Assembly: GCA_963556145.1 (NCBI GenBank)
Contig: OY744472.1
Location: 4,836,001 to 4,900,000, forward strand
Direction of reading: 5' to 3'
Source of the DNA: Hygrocybe punicea
Taxonomy: Eukaryota; Basidiomycota; Agaricomycetes; Agaricales; Hygrophoraceae
DNA: 64,000 nucleotides
Shown: positions 45,300 to 57,578 of the stretch, in pieces
Position numbering within the stretch: the stretch's first letter is position 1
Layout of the letters: each line of letters begins with the position of its first letter
Made by a program: the position numbers and the translations under genes
The notes under the pieces: generated by a model
Database searches by the model: none
What the model was told of the DNA's origin: nothing
The model's input: the letters and a program-made list of their open reading frames with translations, nothing else

Positions 45300-45353
45300 A
45301 CCTTGCAAGCAAGCTGGCCATGTCAATTGACGTGTGCAGCACCATTGTGAGGT
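45300..45353. repeat. ~54-bp palindromic micro-repeat, opposite orientation
   Basis: Reads ACCTTGCAAG ... TGTCAATTGACG ... ATTGTGAGGT; its reverse complement matches the 43415 copy closely. Confidence 0.75.
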
Positions 45354-47025
45354 AAGAATGGCACAGCATAATGTTGCAATGGTGAATGAACACCTACATC
45401 AGCACTGAGAGAAGCACATGGCCATGCCAGTGAGTGAAGAAGACAGGGAAAATGGAGGGGGGTGTCACACAACCACAACAATTGAGGCCCTCCACCTTCT
45501 CACCAGCAAACAGGCCAAGTCAGATGAAGGGAAGCCATGGCAACAGCAATACACCTATAACCTCGCATATACAGCCTCTGTATCAATTGACGTGAGTGTG
45601 TGTTATGTTCTTGATTTCTTGAATGACAGATGGGGCTGCCTAGCCCCAGAACCATAGATGAAATTTGCCTCTACATACTTGCCAATCCAAGGTCTGGTTG
45701 CTGACTTATTTGTCTCCCACAGAAGGGTGACTGAAAACAGGTGAATTGTTTGGATGTTTTGTAATACATTTAATATTCAGAATCTAAGCCTGGGGCTGCC
45801 TAGCTCTTGTAAAATAGATGATTGTTCCCTGTTACACCTTGACAATCCATACAGTATTCCATGAGTTATTTAGTAAATAGTGATTTTGCTGAATTTGGTG
45901 CACATTTCAAGCCCTGCCAGCTTTACTGAAAACTGCAATAACAATTAGCATTTGGTGGGAGCTGCAGGGAGAGTAAACTTGCATCAATGGTGATGTGCTT
46001 GTTTGACCCCCAGAGCCGGAGGTTGCGGAAGTCCACAAGGCCGCTGAGGGCACCGACTATGTGAGCAAAAAGGGGCAGATCAGTTTCAAAGTTGTTAATG
46101 AGCAGCAGGTCATCATTGGCAGAGGTGGGGAAGTCATGGTAATGTCAAACTGGACTCAATTGAGCCAGCTGAAGGGTGCCTGTAGTTCCTCAAAATATAA
46201 TGAAAGCCTAACATATGTGATTGGACATATTCTCCATATGCAAATGCCTCACAACCACACTTAGGTATGGCAAAGCTCCATACACAGGGACCACTGCCTG
46301 CAGGTAGATTTGACACTCATCCATACAGATGTCTCCATACAACTGAGACAATGAACAAATTGGCACAAGTGGAATAACAAAGATGATCAAGCATGAGATG
46401 TCTGGATACGTTACCAGTGTTGGGGAGAGAAGTCCAAACACAAAAGGTTACCTCCCTCATGGCAACAACCAACACCCTGACTAAGAAAACCTAGCTCCTG
46501 GAGATTGGAACAGTAAGCCCAAAATGCCATTTGTTTGGAAGTTGATCCTACCTCCAGATGACCACCCATCCATGCAGCCATACCACAACAAAACCACCAG
46601 GTTGAACTGACTCAAACAGAAATGGTGTGTAGTGAATGGCTTGTAATTGTTTGATCAATGGTCTGAGACCCATTATCGGAGACTGACCTTTTGGCGACCT
46701 CAACATGCACATGCAGATCCACCTCATACTGTGTGTGGATGGTTGTGATGAGGTTGGAGGTCTTCTTGACATGCCTGCACTACATGTGATCTTATGGGAG
46801 GGCATGGTGGGGATCATGGACTGTGGGCTTTGGCACTGAAAGGGTCATCCTCAGCCTTGAGCGAGGTGGGGGCAATGAGCTGGGAAGGCTCATTGTTAAT
46901 GTGGAGGCTAATTATCTCATGGCAAAGACACACTCACTGGCATGGCACAATATTAGCTTACCTGAAACAAGTCATAAATTGTGCTAGTGAAAAGGTCAGT
47001 GGCACTTGCCCAAGACCAAATACAC

Positions 47026-47165
47026 ACTTGCCAAGTTCAAATGCACACTTGCAAAGTTCAAACACATACCTGCAAAGTTAAAATACACTTTTGCAAAGTT
47101 CAAGCACACACTTGCAAAGTTCAAGCCCAAACTTGCAAAGTTCAAGCCCACACTTGCAAAGTCAT
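47026..47165. repeat. 21-bp tandem repeat
   Basis: About six imperfect copies of CACACTTGCAAAGTTCAAG-type units. Confidence 0.85.
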
Positions 47166-47279
47166 CAAGTGGACTAGAAAAGGTTCAGCTTTGTGCTTGT
47201 AGGTGTTGGGAATAGTGGCCAAATAGTTGCGGAAAGGATTAGTAATCCATATCATGTGATCCCAGAACTCAAACACACC

Positions 47280-47434
47280 TGTCCAATGAATAATGCTGAA
47301 GTGCAGCAGTTATTCTACTTACCACAAGAAACTTCTAGTAGATTTAGCTAGTAGTATAAAAGCCCTCTCAGAGAGAGGTAAATATAATTCAATTCCACAT
47401 AAATTACTTAGTGGTCAACAACCACTGCACTACA
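47280..47434 (+). repeat. Copia 5' LTR
   Basis: 155 bp, includes CTAGTAGTATAAAAGCCCTC, a likely TATA box (TATAAAAG). Confidence 0.85.
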
Positions 47435-47521
47435 ATAGGTTATGAGCCCTGAATGGCTGTAATGGAAACATGATCACACACCTCCGAACATTGCACTGCC
47501 ACCTCATATACTAAGCCAACT

Positions 47522-50500
47522 ATGATGGACGAAGTCACACACACATCGGGATCCTACCAGATTGAGTTATTGAAGGGGAACAATTGGATGCCATGGAAGA
47601 GACAGATATTAGCCATGCTTCGGGATCTTGGGTTAGAGATGTACATCAATGTGGAATCAAAAGCCCCTGTCCCGGTGGACACTTCTCATCCAACACCAGT
47701 GGAATCCGAGGCAATGCAGAAATGGTGCAGCAGAGACACCAAGACGAGGACACAGATTGAGCTCACAATTGGCAATGTGGAAATGATACATATCGTTGGT
47801 GCACACACAGCGAGTGAGATGTGGAAGCAGCTAACCTTGGTAAAGGAATCCAGGGGGAAGCTCGGAATATTAGCGATGTGATGCGCATTGTACTGGTCAA
47901 TTGCTGAAGAACGATTCAACCTAATTGAGCACATATCGAAGCTCTGGAAACTGCAGGAGGAGCTCCACTTGATGGGAAGCCTTGTTTCCAATGAAGATTT
48001 TGTGATGATACTTGTATCCTCCTTACCAGAAAGTTGGGACTTGTATACATCAGCGTACTTAGGCTTGAAGAAAAACAGAACATCACTGATGTCACACGAA
48101 CTAGTCGTGATCCCATTAGAGGAAGACCACAGGTGCCATGAGCACAGTGGAGATCCTAACAATGTTGCTATGCACAGGAGGTTCACCAGAAAGTGCAACA
48201 GAAAGGGTAACAGAAAGCAGAAAGCGGCCAATTCCAAGACGGAATGCTTCAACTGCCACAAGAAGGGACATATGGCGAAGGACTGCTGGTCTAAAGGTGG
48301 CAGAAAGGAAGGGCAAGGGCCAAAAGGGAATGGAAAGGGTGCTGGAAAGGGTGGAAACCAATGGAACTGATCGAATCAAGCTGCAGACAATGTCAATAAT
48401 ATGTTACAGGATGTAGCATACACAGTGAATACAGACAATATTTCAAACTACAATTGGTTACTGGATTCCGGAACGACAAGTCACATCAGCAATTCCTGAA
48501 ACGCATTTATCACGTACAAAACTCTGGACAAAGCTACCGTTCAAGGACTAGGAAAGGTAGCCGCTCGAGCTCTTGGTCGCAGAACCATTGACTTACACTT
48601 CACAGTGGACGGAAAGGACATACAGCATGAGCTACGAGATGTACTACATGTACCAGAGTCACAGAACTTGCTACTATTGCTGAGCCGATTTGATGAAAGC
48701 GGGGGATGGGTTAACTTCCGCAACGGAATATGCAGGCTCTATATGAAGGAGAATAAACTTGTCGGAACAGGCTGGAAAGACAGATGACTATACCGTTTGA
48801 ATGCCCAAGCACAATCCCGCACGCCAGAAAAGGCAAACGTAGCCACGCCGAAGAAAATGTCTTGGGACGAATGGCACCGCCTATACGGACACATCGGAAT
48901 GAGCGGACTCAAGACCCTGCAGAGAAAGGGGTTAGTCATGGGTCTAGAAATTGACGAAGAGTGTGTCCCTTCTCAAACCTATGAGGCTTGCATTCAGGTG
49001 AAGCAAGCCGTCCAGCCATTTCTGAAAGAGGCTGATGGATGATCAAAAGTCGCCAGAGAGTGGACTTTGAGCGATGTCTGGGGCCCAGCACGCATAGAGT
49101 CTATCGGAGGATCGAGATACTATATCTCATTCATGGAAGACGTGGTATGCACCATAACCACTTTATTCATGAAACAGAAAAGCCAGGCAATGGAACATAT
49201 CAAGGCTTACATTAACATGATTGAGAAGAAGTTCAATCGAAACCCTAAATATTTGTGGTTCGATAACAGAAAGGAACTCATCAACAAGGAAGTCGAGAGA
49301 TGGGCAGCAGAGAAGGGAATTGTCATCAAAACAATGGCCCCTTACTCACCCTCGCAACACAGAACGGTGAAAAGATTTAATCGCACATTACTGGAGTTAG
49401 CCCATGCGATGTTGATCACTAAAAACCTGCCCACATTCCTTTGGCTGGAAGCCATTGCACATGCAGCATACATTCGAAACCAATCCCCCACCAAGGCTCT
49501 AGACGGAATGACTCCACATGAAGCCTGGACTGGCAAGAAGCCAGACGTATCGCATTTCTGGGAGTTTGGATGCGATGTTTGGGTCTTATATCAAGGCGGA
49601 AAAAGATTGAAGCTGGCACTGCAAACAGCTAAGATGAAGTTTGTAGGATTTGTGGAGTTGCAGAAGGCTATCTGATACTACAATGTCACAATGTGGACTG
49701 TTAAAACATCACAGAATGTTGCATTTCATGAGGATGGGGCATTTCAGGAAGTCCAGATTGTATCCAACTTACCAGGTTTGCAATTCGAGGGGGAGCAGAG
49801 TGAATCTGATGACTCGCAAACTCTGGAACAACTGGAACCCGCAATGGAATCACTGGAACCCACCAGAATGGCACTGGAAAGGGCTATTTGCAGACTGGAA
49901 AATGAAATAACATACCCACCAAGAGCAACATGAGGAGTCGACTGCAACTACCAACAGTTAAACAACCCGTGTGCACAACTGACACAATGTGAGATATGTG
50001 AACCGCTTGATGTATGAAGACCAACGGAATCATCCACAGCAAAACAAAAGGAAAAAGTCAGCACAGAAACAACCATAGCATATACATTCTTGAGCGCAAT
50101 GCAGCAGGATAGCAGTCTCACTGACAAGGACCCATGGGATTTGAAGGAAGCCAGGGAAGCCGTGGATTGGGAGAACTGGAAGATAGCGATGAAAGAAGAA
50201 TTCGATCAGCTACAAGAAATGGCATTTGGACTCATAGACTTCAAGTTACTGGAGGGGCAGGAAGCCATCAGAAGCAAGTGGGTTTTCCACCACAAGATGG
50301 GTGCAATCGCTAGGCACAAGGCCTGATTAGTAGCCCAGGGGTTTTCACAGAAGCCCAGAGTGGATTTCAGCAAAACCAAAACATTTGCTCCTGTGATGCA
50401 GTTCGAGACATTACGGACGTTGCTCATGTATTCCGCAGTCAAGGATTGGGATATTCAGCAGATGGATATCAAAGGCACATACCTTAATAGATGGGTGAAG

Positions 50501-51660
50501 GAGGAGCTGTACATGAAACAGCCAGTGGAATTTGAGGACAGAACTGGATGGGTTTGCCACCTCATATGCCCTATATATGGTCTCAGGCAAGCCAGAAACA
50601 TATGGAACATGGATTTTGATAACACGATGAAAGAATTTCATTATACGAGATTATGGACCAACTACTGTGTGTACTACTATTGGGAAGGAGAAACCTTCTC
50701 CATCGTACTCATATGGGTCGATGACCTTACAGCTTATGCAAACAACCAAGCAATGAATCAGCGGATAATCAACCAGCTGAAAGAAAAATACATGGTAACG
50801 GTCATTGGAAAGCCAATGTTACTGCTTGGAATCCATATCAAATGAGACCACCAACAATGGAAAGTCACCCTATTACAAAGCCGTTATATCTGGAAGATAC
50901 TTGCGAAGGCTGGAATGAAGGATGCGAAACCGGTATCAACCCCAATGGATCAGAACGTGATCCTATGAATAGACAAAACCAAAACCAACGAGAGCAAGTG
51001 GAAACACACCTCGATCGAGTATGCGACATGAGTCGGAGAGCTCTTGTATGCTGCGCATGCAACAAGACCTGATATCATGTATGCAACTGTAACTGTTGCG
51101 CAATTCACATGGAACCCGAGTCCGGAACACTGGACAGCACTTAAAAGGATATTCCACTACATAAAGGGAACAATTGATTATGAACTAATGTACGGCGGAA
51201 AGGACCAATGGATTATGACAGAAACTGTTCATTACGTCAATGCTGATTTGGGATCGAACCCACACCAGAAATCCATTAGCAGATATGTGTTCACAATCGC
51301 AGGGGGAGCTGTAGCTTGGAGCTCGAAGAAGCAGAGCATGATTGCATTGTCAATGGCTGAAGCAGAATATGTCGCTGCTACTCATGCCATGAAGCAGCAA
51401 TCTGGAATAGAAATTTGTTGAAGGAATTGGACCTATGATCTGATAATCAGGCTGTGATTGCTATATCGCACAACCCGGAATTCCACGCGTGGACGAAACA
51501 TATAGATATCAATCTACATTTCCTATGAGATCACGTTGCATCTGGTATCCTCAAAGTCATGTATATTCCTTCTGAAGAAAATCTAGTGGACATATTTATG
51601 AAAGGGTTACCTCGCCCCCTTCATGCAAAGTTCATGACCGAACTTGGTCTATTGACTGGA
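47522..51660 (+). pseudogene. Copia gag-pol polyprotein, broken
   Basis: Pieces in order: gag (MMDEVTHTSGSYQIELLKGN; knuckle CFNCHKKGHMAKDC), protease (LLDSGTTSHIS), GAG-pre-integrase (WHRLYGHIGMSGLKTLQRKG), integrase, RT (GFSQKPRVDFSKTKTFAPV, WVDDLTAYA) and RNase H (AVAWSSKKQSMIALSMAEAE). At least eight in-frame stops and some frameshifts occur, many of them TGA. The third integrase acidic residue is changed: VKRFNRTL where active elements read AERxNRTL. The DNG motif reads DNRKEL. It is not functional. Confidence 0.88.
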
Positions 51661-51750
51661 ACCAGAAAGAGCAGAACATGTAATGGAATACATGGACGAT
51701 GTTTACTGCGACCCAGAACGAGTCGAAGAGTATTCGACCAAGTGGGAGTT

Positions 51751-51906
51751 TGTCCCATGAATAATGCTGAAGCGCAGCAGTTATTCTACTTACCACAAGA
51801 AACTTCTAGTAGATTTAGCTAGTAGTATAATAGCCCTCTCAGAGAGAGGTAAATATAATTCAATTCCACATAAATATCTTAGCGGTCAACAACCACTGCA
51901 CTACCA
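51751..51906 (+). repeat. Copia 3' LTR
   Basis: 156 bp, slightly diverged from the 5' LTR. From 51807 onward it is part of duplicated segment A. Confidence 0.85.
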
Positions 51907-52439
51907 TATATTCCGAAAGAAATAAATGATTTTGGAAAGAATTCACCAATTCTGGAAAGTAATTACCATTTTGAAAAGAAAATACTTTTGGGCGAAACAA
52001 ATCTTTTTGTCCAATGAGACCCTTCATAGTCAGGCTATCAACTGACTTTGCTCTCTGGAGGCTGGCGAGATTAGAATATGTCGTCAATTGAGCTGGTAGA
52101 GATGCTAGATATCCACAGTCAGGAAAGGTTCTGGACATGAGTATCCACGAGTAGACGGCCCTCAGAATCACACCTATCCTACGACTCAAGCATGATCTCG
52201 GGAGAGATTTTGTATCAAGTTAGGAAAACTTCGGCGACTGTACTATTTCGTGCTACAATTGAACTCTGCTCTCAGAGAGATTCCAGCTATATTTAGGGTT
52301 TCCGCAGTGATTCTTACCCAGGGCCAGTGGAGCTAGAATCGGGGGGCATTGTCCTCGTCCGCTTCGGGGGGGCCGTGCGCGGCCCGCGCAGTTCCGTGCG
52401 CGTGCGCGAAACCGCCTCTCCCACAGAAGCGGGAGCCGC

Positions 52440-53000
52440 AATCTGTGAACCCGGTCGTAAACCCGGTCGTGAACCCTGAATTGGTGAACCCGGTTGTGGA
52501 CCCGGAATTGGAATCGGTGGAGCCGGATACTGCGTCGGTGGTCTAGGTAGCATCCGCGTCTGGCGCTGCGGATGCGGTGAAAGATCCAATGGTGAACCCA
52601 GTCGTGAAGCCGCTCGTGAAGAACCCGATGGTGAAGCCGCTCGTGAACCCGGAATTGGATCCGGGTTCACGAATTCCTGCGGTGAGGAACACGTCGAACA
52701 ATCATGAAGTTCCAAGGTGCCAGTGCTTCCTATCTGTAAAGGGCAACATGAGCGGGAGCATTGTTGTTTGTAGTGTGAGTGTTACCGGCTTCCATGTCTG
52801 AATTGGTGAACCCTGAATTGGTGGACCCGGTGGTGAACCCTGAATTGGTGAACCCGGTGGTGAACCCTGAATTGGTGAACCCGGTGGTGAACCCTGAATT
52901 GGTGAACCCGGTGGTGAACCCTGATTTGGTGAACCCTGAATTAGTGAACCCATTCCAATTCCGGGTTCATGACCGGAACACGTCGCACAAAGGCCCCAGT
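52440..53000. repeat. Minisatellite, copy A
   Basis: 27-bp units of GGTGAACCCTGAATTGGTGA-type sequence (Asn-Pro-Glu-Leu-Val in one frame, Gly-Ser-Pro in another), strongest at 52802-52950. The number and arrangement of units differ from copy B. Confidence 0.85.
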
Positions 53001-53187
53001 TGCTTCTTATCTGTAAAGCGCAACATGAGCGGGAGCATTGTTGTTTGTAGTGTGAGTGTTACCGGCCCCCCTGATAATGTCTCCTGCAAGTGAAGAAGTA
53101 AATGCGAGGAAGTGGGATTAAGCTCTGGGATTTATATGCAAGAACACGTGCTACTTACGTCCGGAGGCTGGTGTACGTGGTCGACTA

Positions 53188-53376
53188 CTGGAGTTGCGTG
53201 GTCGACTTGCGAAGGAGTTGCGTCTCCAACCTGCACGGCATGTAAGTGAAGATCTTCTGCAAGGATGCTGCCAGCGAATATGGATAGCGGCTTACTGGGA
53301 GGGGAGCAGAGGCTGTGAGGATGACAGAAGTGAAGGCAATGGCGAGGACAGCGAAGAGCGAAGTGAGGCCTCGCAT
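53188..53376 (-). pseudogene. Small secreted protein gene, copy A (frame-disrupted)
   Basis: ATG at 53376 opens a classical signal peptide (MRGLTSLFAVLAIAFTSVI, cleavage likely after TASA). A TATAAAAAAG box lies about 105 bp upstream (near 53480). The frame ends after 63 codons, short of the splice donor (GAC|GTAAGT, at about 53160) that its duplicate uses, because the middle of the exon differs. Either this copy makes a shorter protein or it is broken. Confidence 0.55.
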
Positions 53377-53849
53377 GGTTCAGCTTGAAAGAGTGAGGGT
53401 TCGTTGAGGTTGTCGTGAGTATCGCGAGTTGTGAATTGTGTGGGAGACCAGCTCTGGGCATTCCAGTGAGTGAGGGTGCTTTTTTATATGTTGGACAAGC
53501 AGGGTCATCGGTGGGTCTGTGCTGACATGTCATGTCAACGGTCAGATAGGGTCAAGGCGAAACATTTGGGAAATTTCAACTATTCCTTGGCAACGAACTA
53601 GTTGAAATATTCTCTCCTCTTGAGCTCTGACCTCACAAGAGCTGGATAGCGCTGTTCGACTAGGATATTTTCCCGCCGCCTACGACGTCTTACAATACAG
53701 GACCGTGACTACGCTAAAGCTGGGAGACCGCCTTCCTGTTCTTGGCTCACGATCATGATGTACCATGACAGCGTTTTATTCATGGACGCGTATACGCCAA
53801 CTGCACCTCGTCACGGGCCCGGGCTATGCCTGTTTCAAGGGAAGCCAGG

Positions 53850-54235
53850 GTTAGAGTACACTGCCATAGTCACCTGAATAGCTTGGCCAGTATCCGCATC
53901 TACGTCCGCGAGGGCATCTCATCCCAATGGATTCCGGGTGAAACTGTGATGATAGACGTAAGTGGCCGGTGGATCCTATTCTAAAGCCGTAAAGCAAGCG
54001 AGCATGGGTCAAGACATTGTTTCGTTGCGAGGTCGGAACGGCACCTCCGTCACTTGACGAAGTAGGAGGACGTGAGAGGGGCCTTTTTTTGGCGTTGGTA
54101 TGTTGAGAAGACATTCAGGTTCGATCTCGAGCATCCATCTCCTGCGGACACTTCCACCACTGCGGGGCTGGCACTTCGTTTGGCTTGACAATACTTCGGC
54201 ATTGTTGGATTCACCCTGCCGTGGTCCCAATTCAC
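53850..54235 (-). other. Unassigned frames conserved in both duplicates
   Basis: Frames at 54050-54235 (61 codons) and 53851-54114 (87 codons) overlap in different phases and have exact counterparts at 60685-60870 and 60486-60749. Conservation follows from the recent duplication and is not evidence of coding. Confidence 0.35.
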
Positions 54236-54339
54236 TCCATTTAAAACAGATTACGTCGTCGCGGATGAATGTTTCTGTCTATGCCCTCCACCAGATTAAG
54301 GCCTGATCGACTGCACAATTCTCGTTGGGCGCGCAGACC

Positions 54340-54640
54340 TTTGGCTATTCTAAACAGGTAGAAAAGTTCATGGATCATCTTGCTTATGCCCGTTCGTCGC
54401 AACGCTCATTCGCTCGCGATCAGGCTGCTCCTTCACAAGGTTCAAAGTCGATGATTCCTTGTTCACTGGATGTGATCTCTTTGAGACGCTGCCCCTTCTC
54501 CCAACACTCACAGAACTCTCCATTGAAGGCAACTTTTCGGAACCACCAGACACAATGTTTCACTACATACTTCCAGATCATACGTGGGTTGTGCTTGATG
54601 TATTACTACCCTTACAGGCTTGATCGTCTCATCCTAGCTC
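54340..54640 (+). pseudogene. F-box/LRR remnant, copy A
   Basis: One frame reads SRSGCSFTRFKVDDSLFTG, then LFETLPLLPTLTELSIEG, a leucine-rich stretch typical of mushroom F-box proteins and related to the remnant at 6249-6543. There is no start, no F-box and no clear end. Confidence 0.55.
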
Positions 54641-54889
54641 GATCCTTACAGCCCCGCTCTCATTCGGATTATACCCAATCTATGAAGCTGGTTTCATCAA
54701 AAAAAGTTGACATTGGCGTCACTTGTTGTCACCGTCACGTCACATTGGAATGTCAGTGGGACCCCAGAAACAGGAGTGGGGATCGGGGTGGGATGGGTTT
54801 GGAGATGATTGAAAGAATATGTGGAGTTGAAGACTGACTTGGTATAAATGGCCATGAGTACTGCTGCTGGTGTGAAACAACAGGACAGA

Positions 54890-55153
54890 ATGAACACTTT
54901 GAATATGAAACCAGTACAATGGATTCAACACTTTGAATATCATCTCATTCAAACTATTGAATTAATATGAATGTGTTGAAACCAATAAAACAGATTCAAC
55001 AGTATGAATGTCATGTCATTCAAAGTGTTGAATTTTGATGATGGTTTTCAAACCAATAAAATGGATTCAACATTTGTATGACTCTGGTCAAACCAATAAA
55101 ATGGATTCAACGCTTTGAATGTCACTTCAATGAAACCATTGAATCTGTATGAC
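54890..55153. repeat. 71-bp satellite, left part
   Basis: Diverged units containing AATGGATTCAACGCTTTGAAT and CATTGAATCTGTATGAC, continuing to the right of the inserted TIR element. Confidence 0.85.
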
Positions 55154-56378
55154 TATGGCGTTTCACATGTACTTTTATTATTCCGCAGGTTGCGCAACTT
55201 CGCGCAACTTCCGCAAGCTTGAGGCTGGTTGTGCCAGCTGTAATTCCTGTAGTCTAAGTAGCTAGTTGTCACGAAAATATATTACCCTTCCCTTCATGCT
55301 GCTCAATGAGCTCCCCTGTTGTCCACCCAGTGTAGCTCGTGCTACACATGATCACCCAGTCTCCCACCGCCAACTTAGCAACCTCGGAAATACAGATTCA
55401 TGTCAAATGACATGGCCGGCATGGTTCCGAGGTGGATTGGTGGGGCGGTGGGGTAGTAAGGTAGCTGTGGACATCTATCCATCAGTTTCCTCGTCCAATC
55501 ACTTACCATCCGTGGTGGATAAGGTGGCTGTGAGAGCCATGGGTTCTTTATGATCAAGCATGCACACACCTGGAACGAGGTTCCGGTGGGAGGAAGGGTA
55601 AGGAGGCGACATACATTGACATGGCGGTAACTGTCACTTGGGCTGTGACACAGTGATGCGTGATTTCCTGATTGGTCTGTTCTAAGTTCGAAAGGCAACC
55701 AAAAATTTGCAGCACGGCCACCGTATTAACGAGGACATGCATGACGCCGACCTTTCCAACAATGACACTACATCGAAGACGAGGGTCGAGGGATAATAGC
55801 AATTGCCCGATAACAATACACAACAAGCCCAGGCCACCGCCCCACCAATCCACCTCGGAACNNNNNNNNNNNNNNNNNNNNNNNNNNNNNNNNNNNNNNN
55901 NNNNNNNNNNNNNNNNNNNNNNNNNNNNNNNNNNNNNNNNNNNNNNNNNNNNNNNNNNNNNCGGCCACCGTATTAACGAGGACATGCATGACGCCGACCT
56001 TTCCAACAATGACACTACATCGAAGACGAGGGTCGAGGGATAATAGCAATTGCCCGATAACAATACACAACAAGCCCAGGCCACCGCCCCACCAATCCAC
56101 CTCGGAACCATGCCGGCCATGTCATTTGACATGAATCTGTATTTCTGAGGTTGCTAAGTTGGCGGTGGGAGACTGGGTGATCATGTGTAGCACGAGCTAC
56201 ACTGGGTGGACAACAGGGGAGCTCATTGAGCAGCATGAAGGGAAGGGTAATATATTTTCGTGACAACTAGCTACTTAGACTACAGGAATTACAGCTGGCG
56301 CAACCAGCCTCAAGCTTGCGGAAGTTGCGCGAAGTTGCGCAACCTGCGGAATAATAAAAGTACATGTGAAACGCCATA
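55154..56378. mobile_element. TIR element inserted in the satellite, contains assembly gap
   Basis: Ends TATGGCGTTTCACATGTAC ... and its reverse complement; inverted repeats of about 300 bp (55154-55455 and 56077-56378). It is flanked by GTATGAC on both sides (7-bp target duplication in the satellite unit). No transposase recognised. Superfamily uncertain. Confidence 0.8.
55862..55961. other. Assembly gap of 100 N
   Basis: The 147 bp before the gap (55715-55861) equal the 147 bp after it (55962-56108), so the two contigs probably overlap and nothing is missing. Confidence 0.95.
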
Positions 56379-57578
56379 GTATGACTGTGGTCAAACCAAT
56401 AACATGGATTCAATGCTTTGAATGTCACTTCATTGAAACCATTGAATCTGTATGACTGTGGTCAAATCAATAACATGGATTCAATGCTTTGAATGTCACT
56501 TCATTGAAATCATTGAATCTGTATGACTGTTGTCAAATCAATAAAATGGATTCACTGCTTTAAACATGATCTTATCGAAACCATTGAATCTGTATGACTG
56601 TGGTCAAATCAATAACATGGATTCAATGCTTTGAATGTCACTTCATTGAAACCATTGAATCTGTATGACTGTGGTCAAATCAATAAAATGGATTCAATGC
56701 TTTGAACATGATCTTATTGAAACCATTGAATCTCTATGACTGTTGTCAAACCAATAACATGGATTCAATGCTTTGAATGTCACTTCATTGAAACCATTGA
56801 ATCTGTATGTCTGTGGTCAAACCAATAAAATAGATTCAATGCTTTGAATGTCACTTCATTGAAACCATTGAATCTGTATGACTGTGGTCAAATCAATAAA
56901 ATGGATTCAATGCTTTGAACATGATATTATTGAAACCATTGAATCTGTATGACTGTGTTCAACCAATGAAATGGATTCAATGGTTTGAATGTGATCTTAT
57001 TGAAACCATTGAATCTGTATGACTGTGGTCAACCAATGAAATGGATTCAATGGTTTGAATGTCATCTCAGTGAAACCATTGAATCTGTGTGACTGTGTTC
57101 AACCAATCAAATGGATTCAATGGTTTGAATGTCATCTCAATGAAACCATTGAATCTGTATGTCTGTGTTGACTCAATGCAATAGATTCAATGGTTTGAAT
57201 GACATCTCATTAAAACCATTGAATCTACATGCACATGACTGTGTTCAACCAATCAAATGGATTCAATGCTTTGAACATGATCTCATTGAATCCATTGAAT
57301 CCATTTGATTGAGACAACACAGTCATACAGATTCAATGGTTTTAATGAGATGTCATTCAAACCATTGAACCTGCATGACTGTGTTCAACCAATCAAATGT
57401 ATTCAATGGTTTGAACATCATCTTATTGAAAACATTGAATCTGTATGACAGTGGTCAAACCAATAACATGGATTCAATGCTTTGAAAGTCACTTCATTGA
57501 AACTATTGAATCTGTATGACTGGGGTCAAACCAATAACATGGATTCAATGCTTTGAATGTCACCTCATTGAATCCATA
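56379..57578. repeat. 71-bp satellite, right part
   Basis: About seventeen units with the core ATGGATTCAATGCTTTGAAT and CATTGAATCTGTATGACTG; exact 71-bp spacing for the first units (56404, 56475, 56546), with more divergence and one inverted stretch near 57290-57350. Confidence 0.92.

Larger units (their letters stand above)
43377..47279. other. Gene-poor tract with palindromic micro-repeats
   Basis: No convincing gene. It holds members of a roughly 54-bp palindromic repeat (43415-43468, 43551-43605, 43648-43701, 45300-45353 and a partial one at 45560-45592), a 26-bp tandem array, a 21-bp tandem array, and AT-rich sequence at 44.6-44.8 kb. Confidence 0.55.
47280..51906 (+). mobile_element. 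Ty1/copia LTR retrotransposon, decayed
   Basis: Short LTRs at 47280-47434 and 51751-51906 (TGTCC(A/C)ATGAATAATG ... CACTAC(C)A). Directly after the 5' LTR, GGTTATGAGCCCTGA is complementary to the anticodon-stem region of initiator tRNA-Met, the half-tRNA primer used by copia-type elements. A purine-rich AAGTGGGAG precedes the 3' LTR. The domain order gag, protease, integrase, RT, RNase H is copia-type. No matching target duplication was seen. Confidence 0.88.
51807..54686. repeat. Segmental duplication, copy A
   Basis: Starts inside the copia 3' LTR and matches 58583-62062 except for the minisatellite part and the hAT insertion in B. It contains an unassigned minus frame (51860-52189), minisatellites, the small secreted-protein gene and the F-box/LRR remnant. 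Confidence 0.9.

Noticed and set aside
45320..45355. TCAATTGAC cores as ordinary restriction-site-like chance palindromes
   Set aside because: The chance explanation was rejected because length, ends and core are conserved together in several copies; it is kept as a finding.
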